Source: Pirellulaceae bacterium (GTDB taxonomy: Bacteria > Planctomycetota > Planctomycetia > Pirellulales > Pirellulaceae). From it: DNA of 64,000 nucleotides. The translations under genes and the position numbers were made by a program. The stretch covers positions 493,308-557,307 of the forward strand of contig JANQLU010000136.1 of NCBI GenBank assembly GCA_028280445.1. The letters run 5' to 3'. The notes beneath the pieces are model-generated. The model was not told where the DNA came from, did no database searches, and was given only the letters and a program-made list of their open reading frames with translations. Each line of letters begins with the position of its first letter. The stretch's first letter is position 1. Positions 16,098-24,346 of this stretch are shown in pieces.

Positions 16098-17051
16098 ATG
16101 ACTCGAACTCCAGTCGCCATCATCGGATCGGGAAACATCGGTACGGATTTGTTGCTCAAAATCCATCGTCATTCCAAATCGCTCACCGTGGCAGCTTTGG
16201 TTGGAATCGATCCTGATTCTGCGGGCCTGGCTCAAGCGAAATCCTTGGGAATTGAAACAACACACGCCGGCATTGACGGTCTCGTGGCGATGTCTGCATT
16301 TGACGAGATTTCGATTGCGTTTGACGCAACGAGTGCCGGGGCACACCACCATCACAACCAGATTCTCGCGTCGCATGGCAAAACGATTCTGGACCTGACT
16401 CCGGCTGCGATTGGGCCGTTTGTTGTTCCGCCGGTTAACTTGCAACAACATCTCGCTGCCAATCATCACAATTTGAACATGGTCACTTGTGGCGGTCAGG
16501 CGACCATTCCGATTGTCGCCGCGATTTCTCAGGTTGCTTCCGTGCCATATGCTGAAATTGTCGCTTCGATTTCATCTCGTTCCGCAGGGCCCGGAACCCG
16601 CGCCAATATTGATGAATTCACCCAGACAACGGCGCGCGGTATCGAGATCGTGGGTGGCGCTACTGTCGGCAAAGCCATTATTGTTTTGAATCCTGCCGAC
16701 CCGCCGATTCTAATGCGCAATACTGTCTTCTGCTTCGTTTCCGGAGATGTGGACACGTCGGCAATCGAAACCAGTATCGATCGTATGGTATCGAAGGTTG
16801 CCGAATATGTACCAGGTTATCGACTCAAACAAACGGTGCAGTTCGACCATTTCGATCGGCTCGCTGTTCTGGGACAAACTGAACACCAATCGGGGACCAA
16901 GATTACGACTTATCTCGAAGTCGAAGGGGCAGGGGAGTTTTTGCCCAAGTACGCGGGCAACTTGGACATCATGACTTCAGCCGCCATGGCGACTGCCGAA
17001 CAAATCGTCGCCATTCGCATTGGCCAACAACCCACGGAGGCTACATCGTGA
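16098..17051 (+). CDS. Acetaldehyde dehydrogenase, acylating (DmpF/MhpF type)
   Basis: Converts acetaldehyde, CoA and NAD+ to acetyl-CoA. The 317-residue protein shows the Rossmann loop IIGSGNIGTDLL at the N-terminus, DATSAGAHHHH, the catalytic cysteine in NMVTCGGQATIP, and the C-terminal GNLDIMTSAA. In characterised relatives this enzyme forms a complex with the aldolase and receives acetaldehyde through a tunnel. Its stop overlaps the GTG start of the aldolase gene (GTGA), consistent with equal production of the two partners. Confidence 0.93.
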   Translation: MTRTPVAIIGSGNIGTDLLLKIHRHSKSLTVAALVGIDPDSAGLAQAKSLGIETTHAGIDGLVAMSAFDEISIAFDATSAGAHHHHNQILASHGKTILDLTPAAIGPFVVPPVNLQQHLAANHHNLNMVTCGGQATIPIVAAISQVASVPYAEIVASISSRSAGPGTRANIDEFTQTTARGIEIVGGATVGKAIIVLNPADPPILMRNTVFCFVSGDVDTSAIETSIDRMVSKVAEYVPGYRLKQTVQFDHFDRLAVLGQTEHQSGTKITTYLEVEGAGEFLPKYAGNLDIMTSAAMATAEQIVAIRIGQQPTEATS

Positions 17052-18109
17052 ATCAACCTCACCTGTACATCCAAGATGTTACACTCCGCGATGGGATGCA
17101 TGCGATTGGCCACCAATACCGACTCGACGATGTTGTGGCGATTGCTCGCGCACTCGATGCCGCGGGTGTCGACGCCATCGAAATTACTCATGGTGACGGA
17201 CTGGCTGGCTCCAGTTTTAATTATGGGTTCGGATTGCATACCGATTGGGAGTGGATCGAAGCAGTCGCTGATGCGGTTAACCAGGCGACGGTTACTGTTT
17301 TGCTGTTACCAGGCATCGGAACACTCGAAGATCTCAAACAGGCCCAACGCCTTGGTGCCACGTCGGTGCGAGTTGCCACACATTGTACCGAAGCCGATGT
17401 GTCCAAACAGCACATTTCCTGGGCACGCGAAAATGGGATGGACGTTTCCGGTTTCCTGATGATGGCGCATATGAACGAACCTCAAGCGCTGGCTCAACAG
17501 GCCAAATTGATGGAATCTTACGGCGCACATTGTGTTTACATCACCGACAGTGGTGGCGCGATGACTCCGGATGATATTGTCGATCGCATGAAAGCTTACA
17601 ATGACGTCCTCGACCCTCAAACGCAAACCGGGATCCATGCCCATCACAATTTGACGTTTGGTGTCGCCAACAGCGTTGCCGCCGTACAACATGGTGCTCA
17701 CCGTGTAGATGCATCGTTGGCGGGAATGGGAGCAGGTGCCGGCAATTGTCCTCTGGAAGTTTTTATTGCTGTGGCCAATCGTTATGCCAAAGCTGCCGAG
17801 CAAAGAAATTCATCTTCGGAGCAGGAGATTTGTTGGAACACCAATTGCGATTTATTCGCGTTGATGGATGCGGCCGAGACACTGGTTCGCCCGTTGCAGA
17901 AACGGCCCGTCCGCGTTGATCGCGAAACACTGTCGCTCGGATACGCGGGAGTTTACTCCAGTTTCCTGCTGCACGCGGAGCGCGCCAGTCAAAAACACAA
18001 TATCGATGTCCGCGAAATCCTGGTCGAACTCGGCAACCGCAATATGGTAGGTGGCCAAGAAGACATGATCGAAGACGTGGCGTTGGATTTGGCCAGCAAC
18101 CGAGGTTAG
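17048..18109 (+). CDS. 4-hydroxy-2-oxovalerate aldolase (DmpG/MhpE type)
   Basis: Cleaves 4-hydroxy-2-oxovalerate to pyruvate and acetaldehyde. The 353-residue protein begins with the HMGL-like motif IQDVTLRDGMHAIGHQY, has the divalent-metal motif GIHAHHNL, and a communication-domain C-terminus (SLGYAGVYSSFLLHAE, NRNMVGGQEDMI). It starts at a GTG overlapping the acetaldehyde dehydrogenase stop. A family A repeat follows the gene. Confidence 0.94.
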   Translation: MNQPHLYIQDVTLRDGMHAIGHQYRLDDVVAIARALDAAGVDAIEITHGDGLAGSSFNYGFGLHTDWEWIEAVADAVNQATVTVLLLPGIGTLEDLKQAQRLGATSVRVATHCTEADVSKQHISWARENGMDVSGFLMMAHMNEPQALAQQAKLMESYGAHCVYITDSGGAMTPDDIVDRMKAYNDVLDPQTQTGIHAHHNLTFGVANSVAAVQHGAHRVDASLAGMGAGAGNCPLEVFIAVANRYAKAAEQRNSSSEQEICWNTNCDLFALMDAAETLVRPLQKRPVRVDRETLSLGYAGVYSSFLLHAERASQKHNIDVREILVELGNRNMVGGQEDMIEDVALDLASNRG

Positions 18110-18168
18110 CGATAGCGTGAAGGCGAGGCATCTGTGAGCGGCCAGACGTTAGGCAGCGTTGACTAAAT

Positions 18169-18253
18169 GTGAGCGGCAAGGCGCTAGCCGCCGGTTGATG
18201 TGCGTAGAGCGCACGAACCCTCAAATGCCGGCGGCTAGCGCCTTGCCGCTCAC
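18169..18253. repeat. Family A palindromic repeat (A2)
   Basis: Arms GTGAGCGGCAAGGCGCTAGC and complement around a longer loop of about 33 bases. The 5' flank TTAGGCAGCGTTGACTAAAT recurs, in part, beside copies A1, A3 and A5. The right end contains the TGA stop codon of the minus-strand hydrolase gene. Confidence 0.9.
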
Positions 18254-19077
18254 AATGGATTCTTATCCATCCAATCAATCGCAAATTGAACAACATCGCT
18301 TCGCTCTTGTTCATGATGCAGTTCATGGAGCAAACCGGGCCAAATTTTAAATTGGCAACCTGCTCGTTCGGCAAACGTCTGGCTGGCCTCGGGGCAAGTG
18401 ATCGTATCGGCGTCACCGTGCATAATCAAAGTGGGCACGTTCAATAGATCGGCGTTTTGTTCACACCACTGCATCGTATCGATCATTGAAAAAAAAGTGC
18501 TCGCGCACATTTTTCGATGACGCAGCCTATCATTTTTAAACTCTTCGAGACGCTGCGGATCTTGCGAAAGTTGTTGCGATTTGATCCCCGTCGGCAAACT
18601 CATTTTGGGGATGACTTTTCCCAACGTTCGGCCAATAGCCAGTTTCCAACGCGGTGCTTTCATTGCCAATCCAAGCGCAGGGCTCGACGCAATCACTCCC
18701 GCCAAATCGCTGTTTCGCTTCATCGTGAAATAAATGCTCAACAACCCTCCCATACTTTGACCATATAAAAAAACGGGCGCTCGACTCAATCGGGTCGCCT
18801 GCTGCAACAACTGCTCCAAATCACGCAGCAACACCTCGAACGATTTTACATAGCCGCGCGTGCCAGCAGATTTTCCGTTGCCCCGAAAATCGGCACCAAA
18901 GACAGACATTCCTGCGGCATTCGCTTGCCGAGCAAGTTCCTCGAAACGACCGATGTGATCGCCCGTGCCATGCACAATCACAATCAATGCCCGCGGCTGT
19001 TCCACTTGCCAGGATTGTCCATGAATTGACAATCCGTCAAAGGTCGTCCACGCATGTGTCTCAACAAATGAATTCAT
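18250..19077 (-). CDS. Alpha/beta hydrolase, monoacylglycerol lipase-like
   Basis: A 275-residue cytoplasmic-type hydrolase of the lysophospholipase/monoacylglycerol lipase group. HGTGDHIGRFEELA (oxyanion region), GADFRGNGKSAGTRG, the nucleophile elbow YGQSMGGLLS, MHGDADTITCPE with the acid, and LLHELHHE with the histidine are all present. Length is normal. Its stop codon lies inside the end of family A repeat A2. Physiological substrate unknown. Confidence 0.88.
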   Translation of the reverse strand: MNSFVETHAWTTFDGLSIHGQSWQVEQPRALIVIVHGTGDHIGRFEELARQANAAGMSVFGADFRGNGKSAGTRGYVKSFEVLLRDLEQLLQQATRLSRAPVFLYGQSMGGLLSIYFTMKRNSDLAGVIASSPALGLAMKAPRWKLAIGRTLGKVIPKMSLPTGIKSQQLSQDPQRLEEFKNDRLRHRKMCASTFFSMIDTMQWCEQNADLLNVPTLIMHGDADTITCPEASQTFAERAGCQFKIWPGLLHELHHEQERSDVVQFAIDWMDKNPL

Positions 19078-19213
19078 CGTTCGAAATTTCGTCTCTTCGG
19101 CAGAGCATTACCGAATTTGGACACGTTCGTTTATCCACGTAACTTCACGAAACCGCGAAATGATAGAATGCTTGCTCAGACAGATCAATTGAACTACCCA
19201 TGGTAAATGATCA

Positions 19214-20146
19214 ATGATGCCACGCAACATCGATATGCGAGACACACAGGATAGCGATTTGGAATATATCGTCGCCGCCGAATCGCACGCTGACAACATT
19301 CCTTATATTGGACAGTGGAGTCGAACAGAACATCGCGCCAGTTTTTCAGATGCCAACATCAAACACTGGTTAGCGATTGGTCGGGAATCAGGCGACCGTG
19401 TTGGATTTGCAATTTTGAAAGGAATCAATCCTCCCGGTTCTCCGATTGAAATCAAACGCATGGCGATCACTCAAAAAGGGCAGGGGTATGGCCGATCGCT
19501 AATGCGTCAAATAAAAACCTTGGCATTCGAGGACCTCAACCGGCATCGTCTCTGGCTGGATGTCAAACCGGGCAACCGCCGAGCTCGAAACCTGTATGTG
19601 TCCGAAGGATTTCAATACGAAGGCACATTGCGCGACTGTTTGAAAACTGACCACGGCTATGAGTCACTGGAAGTCATGTCGTTGCTGGCGACGGACCTCA
19701 AATCGGATGATCAATTTGCGATCGGCGATCGCCAATTTCGGTTCGTCAGCCATTTGACAAAACAACATCTCCGTCAAGTTTTTGAACTTTATCAAAGCCA
19801 ATGGCCGAATCCGGATCGCACTGAAGAAGATATGTACAAAGCGGTTTTAGGTTCAGCATCCGTTGTCGGCGTTGTCGATCAGCAGACTGGCGATTTGATC
19901 GGGTTTTGTCGAGTCTTGGCGGACCGCGGGTACCATGCTTGGATTGCAGGATTGCTGGTTCGAAACGATTTTCGTGGATTAGGATTGGGCCGAAAAATCA
20001 TGAATCGCGTTTTATCTTTCGAAAACGTCCGCGCGACTCGCAGCCTGCGGCTCGCTTGCGCTTCGGATGTGATCGAGTTTTATCGAAAATGGGATTTCGA
20101 AATCTTTGAAGGGATTCAAGTTATGAAACGAGATCAGCAAAGCTGA
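19214..20146 (+). CDS. Protein with two GNAT acetyltransferase domains in tandem
   Basis: A 310-residue protein. The N-terminal half has IEIKRMAITQKGQGYGRSLM (with the Q/RxxGxG/A CoA loop), HRLWLDVKPGNRRARNLYVSEGF and a LEVMSL strand, as in RimI-like GNATs. The C-terminal half repeats the fold: VVGVVDQQTGDLIGFCRVL, WIAGLLVRNDFRGLGLGRKI and RSLRLACASDVIEFYRKWDF. Both CoA loops look intact. Fused GNAT pairs occur in a few characterised acetyltransferases, often with one domain inactive, but the substrate here is unknown. Confidence 0.8.
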   Translation: MMPRNIDMRDTQDSDLEYIVAAESHADNIPYIGQWSRTEHRASFSDANIKHWLAIGRESGDRVGFAILKGINPPGSPIEIKRMAITQKGQGYGRSLMRQIKTLAFEDLNRHRLWLDVKPGNRRARNLYVSEGFQYEGTLRDCLKTDHGYESLEVMSLLATDLKSDDQFAIGDRQFRFVSHLTKQHLRQVFELYQSQWPNPDRTEEDMYKAVLGSASVVGVVDQQTGDLIGFCRVLADRGYHAWIAGLLVRNDFRGLGLGRKIMNRVLSFENVRATRSLRLACASDVIEFYRKWDFEIFEGIQVMKRDQQS

Positions 20147-20280
20147 CGACGTAAAACATAATCGTAACCACAACGAATTGATTGCAACTTAACGTTACAT
20201 GTAATTGCTGGCATCTCCAGGTTAAACTTTTTCGATTAGCTGGTCCGTGCAGCGAATTTCGATCCGATTAGACAATCTAG

Positions 20281-20307
20281 CCCGTCTTTCAAGACGCATT
20301 CGACGGG
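20281..20307 (+). promoter_or_regulatory. Overlapping alternative hairpins in the leader of the barrel gene
   Basis: CCCGTC can pair with GACGGG 15 bases later, while GTCT inside the first arm can instead pair with AGAC. The two structures exclude each other. They lie about 100 bases before the GTG start. Weak evidence for leader regulation. Confidence 0.25.
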
Positions 20308-20406
20308 ATTTATCGAAGCCAACTCATTTGACGATATTCCAACTATTCCGTTTTGCACGGAGGCCGTTGGCTGCAACGAATTGATATCCGAACCGGAGAA
20401 ATCGTC

Positions 20407-21069
20407 GTGTTGAAAAAAATTGCACTCGCTATCGTTACCGTTTTCAGTTTGGCGTCCGCCGTTTCGGCTCAAAACAATCCTCAAAACAATCTAATCGTGG
20501 ACGACCAAATCGCCTCGAGCAACCGCTATTTCAACGTCTACGGCGGTTACGGCGTGTTGCACGATTACACAGGAGTTCAATTTCCAATCACCCAAACGGG
20601 AACTTTTAACGGCGGTTTCATTTTGGGATCAGCTTTCGGCCGACAGCTCAACCAAAATCGTCGTTTCGAAATCGATAGTGCGTTTCGCTACAACACTGGA
20701 AACACCTGGACTGGACTCGGAACAGCTCCGTTTGACGGCCGCATTCGCAACTACTCAACAATGTTCAATTTGATTCAGGATTTTGGTCAAGGTCCGATTC
20801 GTCCTTACATCGGCGGCGGAATCGGTGTCGCCTACTCCGATGGCGTGTTCGATGTTTCCGGTACCACGTTCGACATTACTGACGCAGCATTTGCCTATCA
20901 AGGTATTGCGGGCATTTCGATTCCAGGACGCAATGGATTTGAGTTCTACTCCGAGTATCGATTTTATGCCAACACGGATGTCAATTTGACTAACGTGCCA
21001 GCGGCGACGTCGACCAATTTTACTTATCTCACTCACGATGTCGTGATCGGAATTCGAATTCCTCGATAA
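20407..21069 (+). CDS. Outer-membrane beta-barrel protein, OmpA/OmpW-like
   Basis: A protein of about 220 residues starting at GTG, with GGAGAA about eight bases upstream. A signal peptide (ALAIVTVFSLASAVSA) is followed by alternating aromatic/hydrophobic strands typical of an eight-stranded barrel: YFNVYGGYGVLH, FNGGFILGSAFGRQL, RFEIDSAFRYN, GPIRPYIGGGIGVAYSD, FAYQGIAGIS, GFEFYSEYRFYA and HDVVIGIRI. No specific ligand can be named. The upstream leader contains overlapping possible hairpins. Confidence 0.75.
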   Translation: MLKKIALAIVTVFSLASAVSAQNNPQNNLIVDDQIASSNRYFNVYGGYGVLHDYTGVQFPITQTGTFNGGFILGSAFGRQLNQNRRFEIDSAFRYNTGNTWTGLGTAPFDGRIRNYSTMFNLIQDFGQGPIRPYIGGGIGVAYSDGVFDVSGTTFDITDAAFAYQGIAGISIPGRNGFEFYSEYRFYANTDVNLTNVPAATSTNFTYLTHDVVIGIRIPR

Positions 21070-21280
21070 TGGAATTCGTGACTCTAGATGGTTGTTGTCA
21101 ATCCGCGTGTTGATCAGCGATTTCGGTTTGCTGTTTCTGTTGAAAACGGTCGTCTATTAGGCAATTCGCAATATCTCATCGCGGTTTCCGTTTCAGTAGC
21201 GGAAAATCTTCGATTAACTTTTAGAATGATTTCCGGTAATTTTAATTACCAACAAACCATTCCAAGTCAATCGAACCGCT

Positions 21281-21709
21281 ATGAAACTGATCGCCAACAA
21301 AGTTGCTGAAAAAGACATTCGTGATTGGCTTTCAGAACAAGGCTATTTGGGACAAACTGCCAAGTTCGGAGAAATCGAACTGCATGCCATCAAGCCTCCC
21401 GGTTGGCTTCAAGTGTTTCGGTTTGACGCAGAAGTTAAAAGACAACTGGACCAGAAACACGTCAAAGTCTTTGGAGTACTTCGCGACGACGAGCGATACC
21501 GTCGGCTCGAAATCCAAATTTTCGAATCGTTTACCCAACGAACGAACTGTTTGAATGAGTGGTCACAAGGTTTGATCACAACGAAAAAACGCCACCAAGA
21601 TCGTGTTGAGCAACCGGAATCTAACTGGATCTTACTTGTTCCAGCATTGGTCATATTGGTGCTGATTTTTCTCACGATAATTGTCTTAAAATTCTTTGGA
21701 CCGCTCTGA
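21281..21709 (+). CDS. Tail-anchored protein of unknown function
   Basis: A 142-residue protein with a soluble N-terminal part (MKLIANKVAEKDIRDWLSEQ, then FGEIELHAIKPPGWLQVFRF and VFGVLRDDERYRRLEIQ, beta-rich) and a single C-terminal membrane helix (LLVPALVILVLIFLTIIVLKFF), suggesting a tail anchor with the domain facing the cytoplasm. No family recognised. Its stop overlaps the start of the DNA glycosylase gene (TGATG), so the two are translationally coupled. Confidence 0.7.
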   Translation: MKLIANKVAEKDIRDWLSEQGYLGQTAKFGEIELHAIKPPGWLQVFRFDAEVKRQLDQKHVKVFGVLRDDERYRRLEIQIFESFTQRTNCLNEWSQGLITTKKRHQDRVEQPESNWILLVPALVILVLIFLTIIVLKFFGPL

Positions 21710-22494
21710 TGCCTGAAGGTCACAATATCCATCGCCGTGCCCAAGATTTGACTGAGATGTTTGGCGGTCAAAAACTGATTGTCATGTCACCACAAGGCCG
21801 TTTTGAGAAGCAAGCAAAACAACTCAACGGCAAACAGTTCAATGACGCATCGGCTCATGGAAAACACTTGTTTCTAAATTTTTCTCGCAGTCGCGTGCAT
21901 ATCCATCTAGGTCTGTATGGAAAATTCAGGACTTATGATAACCCGCCACAAGAGCCCCAAGGCGCGGTTCGTGTTCGCTTGATCGGTTCTCAAGAAACGG
22001 TCGACTTGCATGGGCCAAACCGTTGTGAGTTGCTCGACAACACGGGCTACCAAAAACTGGTTTCTCGTCTGGGGCCGGACCCGCTACGTAATGATGCTGA
22101 TCCTGAGGTCGCTTGGAAAAAAATCTCGTCTAGTCGCGCGGCAATCGGAACGCTGTTGCTCAATCAATCTGTCATCGCCGGCATCGGCAACGTCTTTCGC
22201 GCAGAAATTTTGTATCTGCTGAAAATCAATCCCGAACGACCAGGCCATCAAGTAACGCGGGCTGAGTTCGACGCGTTGTGGAAATTGACGGTCCAGTTGA
22301 TGCAAATTGGTGTGAAACACAATCGCATCATCACCGTTGACCGCAAACAACTGGGAAAACCGCTGAGCCAAGCGAAATCTTCCGAGCGCCTCAATGTTTA
22401 TAAGCAACCCGTTTGCCATCGATGCGGCGCTGATATCTACTATTGGGAACTGGGAGCAAGAACCATCTACGCTTGCGATCAATGCCAGGTTTAA
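21709..22494 (+). CDS. DNA glycosylase/AP lyase, Fpg/Nei family (endonuclease VIII-like)
   Basis: Removes oxidised bases and cleaves the abasic site. The 261-residue protein begins MPEGHNIHR: after Met removal Pro becomes the Schiff-base nucleophile, next to the catalytic Glu. It also has the ASAHGKHLFLNF lysine loop, the H2TH region with NQSVIAGIGNVFRAEIL, and a C-terminal zinc finger with CHRC and CDQC pairs. PEGH rather than PELPE points to the Nei-like branch found in actinobacteria and others. It is coupled to the upstream tail-anchored protein gene. Confidence 0.9.
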   Translation: MPEGHNIHRRAQDLTEMFGGQKLIVMSPQGRFEKQAKQLNGKQFNDASAHGKHLFLNFSRSRVHIHLGLYGKFRTYDNPPQEPQGAVRVRLIGSQETVDLHGPNRCELLDNTGYQKLVSRLGPDPLRNDADPEVAWKKISSSRAAIGTLLLNQSVIAGIGNVFRAEILYLLKINPERPGHQVTRAEFDALWKLTVQLMQIGVKHNRIITVDRKQLGKPLSQAKSSERLNVYKQPVCHRCGADIYYWELGARTIYACDQCQV

Positions 22495-22520
22495 TCGAAA
22501 CCAACCCCCAAGAACGCAAC

Positions 22521-23267
22521 ATGTTTGAAATCAACGATTCCGAAAACATCCGAACGATCCAGTTTGCGCACGGTAAAGTCAACGCCATGGATTTGGAGTT
22601 TTGTCAAGGACTGATCGCCCAAATGGACGATGCCACCAATTCCAACTGTGCCGCTGTGATCATCGAAGGGAATGGTCGTGTTTTTTCGGCTGGTGTCGAA
22701 CTCAAGCGTTTGATTGGCGAAGACCTCGATTATTTCGAACAATTTATCATCGCCCTGGAAACCGTTTTTGAAAAACTGTTTTTATTTCCCAAACCATTGA
22801 TCGGAAACATTAACGGGCATGCGATTGCCGGCGGTTGTGTGATGGCGTGCTGTACTGATTCCAAAATCACACACGATCGCGCGAGAATTGGCGTGCCGGA
22901 GTTGCGCGTGGGCGTCCCGTTTCCATCGTTAGGTTTAGAGATCATGCGGTTCGGCACGGCACCTCAATTTTTTCGCCCCATGATCAACATCGGCGCAACC
23001 TACAGTGGTGACAATGCTCTGGCAGCTGGGCTGGCTGACGAATTGGTCGATGCTGAAAAATTGCATGAACGCGCGATGGCAATCGCCAAAGAAATGACGC
23101 TGGTCCCCGCTGAAGTCTTTGCACTTACCAAACAGCAACTGCGTATCCCCGCCGTTCGCAACATCCAAACCGGCGAAGCGCAGTTTCGCGAACAAATCCT
23201 CAATCTTTGGCGATCGGACCAGGTCCGCGAAACGATCCAGGAATACGTCAAAGCGACTCTCAAATAG
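22521..23267 (+). CDS. Enoyl-CoA hydratase/isomerase family protein
   Basis: A 248-residue crotonase-fold protein. It has IEGNGRVFSAGVELKRL (first oxyanion strand), KPLIGNINGHAIAGGCVMACCTD (second oxyanion-hole glycine) and RIGVPELRVGVPFPS, where a glutamate stands near the position of one catalytic Glu. The second catalytic Glu of true hydratases is not evident, so the exact reaction is open. The ATG beginning MFEINDSEN is chosen because upstream codons overlap the glycosylase gene. It follows that gene by 26 bp and probably shares its transcript. Confidence 0.8.
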   Translation: MFEINDSENIRTIQFAHGKVNAMDLEFCQGLIAQMDDATNSNCAAVIIEGNGRVFSAGVELKRLIGEDLDYFEQFIIALETVFEKLFLFPKPLIGNINGHAIAGGCVMACCTDSKITHDRARIGVPELRVGVPFPSLGLEIMRFGTAPQFFRPMINIGATYSGDNALAAGLADELVDAEKLHERAMAIAKEMTLVPAEVFALTKQQLRIPAVRNIQTGEAQFREQILNLWRSDQVRETIQEYVKATLK

Positions 23268-23360
23268 TCGATACTGCGGCCAGTGAAACTTTCTACTTTT
23301 CACTTACCCGTAATTGGACAGCTAAAATACAAATGAACAAAAAAGAGCTTTTCCCGTATC

Positions 23361-23783
23361 TTACCTGTGCCAAAAACCGGCACGTTCATACGTTTCATTA
23401 CTAACCAATCTTGCTAAAATGATTGCTTGTTGCTCAAGATCCTTCCACTTCCATTGTCCTACTTGCGAATAAAGCTCATCTGAACGAGCTATCGATAAAA
23501 CTAACCACTCATCCTTCGACTGTTTCACTGCAATATGTGCAGGATTACCTGGTGGTTCTTCCAATACTTCGTAAGATCCTTTAAACCTGTAGCCCTGTTG
23601 TTCGAACGCGAAAGAGACCGTTTTACCAACTAAGCTTTTGATCTCTACAATTTCATCACGTTTTGCGTTTGTTTTTTTTTCAACTTGCTCTTTTTGTTGA
23701 AATTGAAAAATTACAATTACTGTTAGAGCCATACCTGCAAAAAACAGCAAGACACCGATCACTGCATAATTTTTGTTTTTCAT
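23361..23783 (-). CDS. Single-pass membrane-anchored protein, unknown
   Basis: A protein of about 140 residues with an N-terminal membrane helix (YAVIGVLLFFAGMALTVIVIF) followed by a Gln/Glu/Lys linker and a small soluble domain (EIKSLVGKTVSFAFEQQGY, then WLVLSIARSDELYSQVGQWKW). No family recognised. A start five codons upstream is also possible. The nearby DNA is more AT-rich than the surrounding genes. Existence as a gene is likely but not certain. Confidence 0.55.
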   Translation of the reverse strand: MKNKNYAVIGVLLFFAGMALTVIVIFQFQQKEQVEKKTNAKRDEIVEIKSLVGKTVSFAFEQQGYRFKGSYEVLEEPPGNPAHIAVKQSKDEWLVLSIARSDELYSQVGQWKWKDLEQQAIILARLVSNETYERAGFWHR

Positions 23784-24049
23784 CTGACTTGCATCCACCA
23801 GAAATTCACCAAGGATTGTTTGCTTTAAATTGTTCTTCGTTTCGTTTCATAAAAAGTTCAATTTATCGTCTTCCAAGTTCTCCCCAACCGTCTATATAAT
23901 CTCTGATTGCTGGATCGTAGATTGGGCCAAATCTAGGCTTGGTAGTTTTACAAGCACTAACGCACCCACTACAAACAAGATTCAGGTTTCGAGAGAAACC
24001 AGCATTCGTCGGCTACATTCTTAGTAGTAACAAATTCCTGGGCAAATCT

Positions 24050-24121
24050 TTTTTTAGACAGGATTGACAGGATAAGGCCCCTAAAAACGTTCTGTTCATC
24101 CTGTAAATCCTGTCTAAAAAA
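24050..24121. repeat. Family F inverted repeat
   Basis: Arms TTTTTTAGACAGGATTGACA and the near-complement ending ATCCTGTCTAAAAAA flank about 25 bases. Only one copy is seen in this window, so its status as a family is an inference from its structure. Confidence 0.7.
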
Positions 24122-24272
24122 CGACCTGCGATTACAACAAAACGAACAAACATTTAGCGATCGAGGTGCCGCGTCAATTTCCTTTTTGAAAAAGCGCTTG
24201 GAAGTTCTTGCACCACGACGTCTAAATCTGCAAAGGGAATGTGGGATCGTAATGCGATTCAGACAAATTTTT

Positions 24273-24329
24273 GTAGGGCCGGTTCCCACCGGCCGTTTTG
24301 GAGGATTGGCCGGTAGGAACCGGCCCTAC
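24273..24329. repeat. Family B palindromic repeat, complete (B4)
   Basis: GTAGGGCCGGTTCCCACCGG and the complementary right arm, with one A/G difference in the right arm (GGTAGGAACC). It ends 17 bp before the metalloprotease stop codon. Confidence 0.9.
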
Positions 24330-24346
24330 AAACTTTATTCAGCTAG

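Larger units (their letters stand above)
23784..24346. other. Intergenic region with two dispersed repeats
   Basis: About 560 bp without a supported gene. It contains one family F inverted repeat and one complete family B repeat. Short frames across it lack start signals and recognisable sequence. Confidence 0.5.

Noticed and set aside
23275..23310. AGTGAAA/TTTCACT hairpin after the enoyl-CoA hydratase gene as a terminator
   Set aside because: The stem is weak, AT-rich and not followed by a T run.
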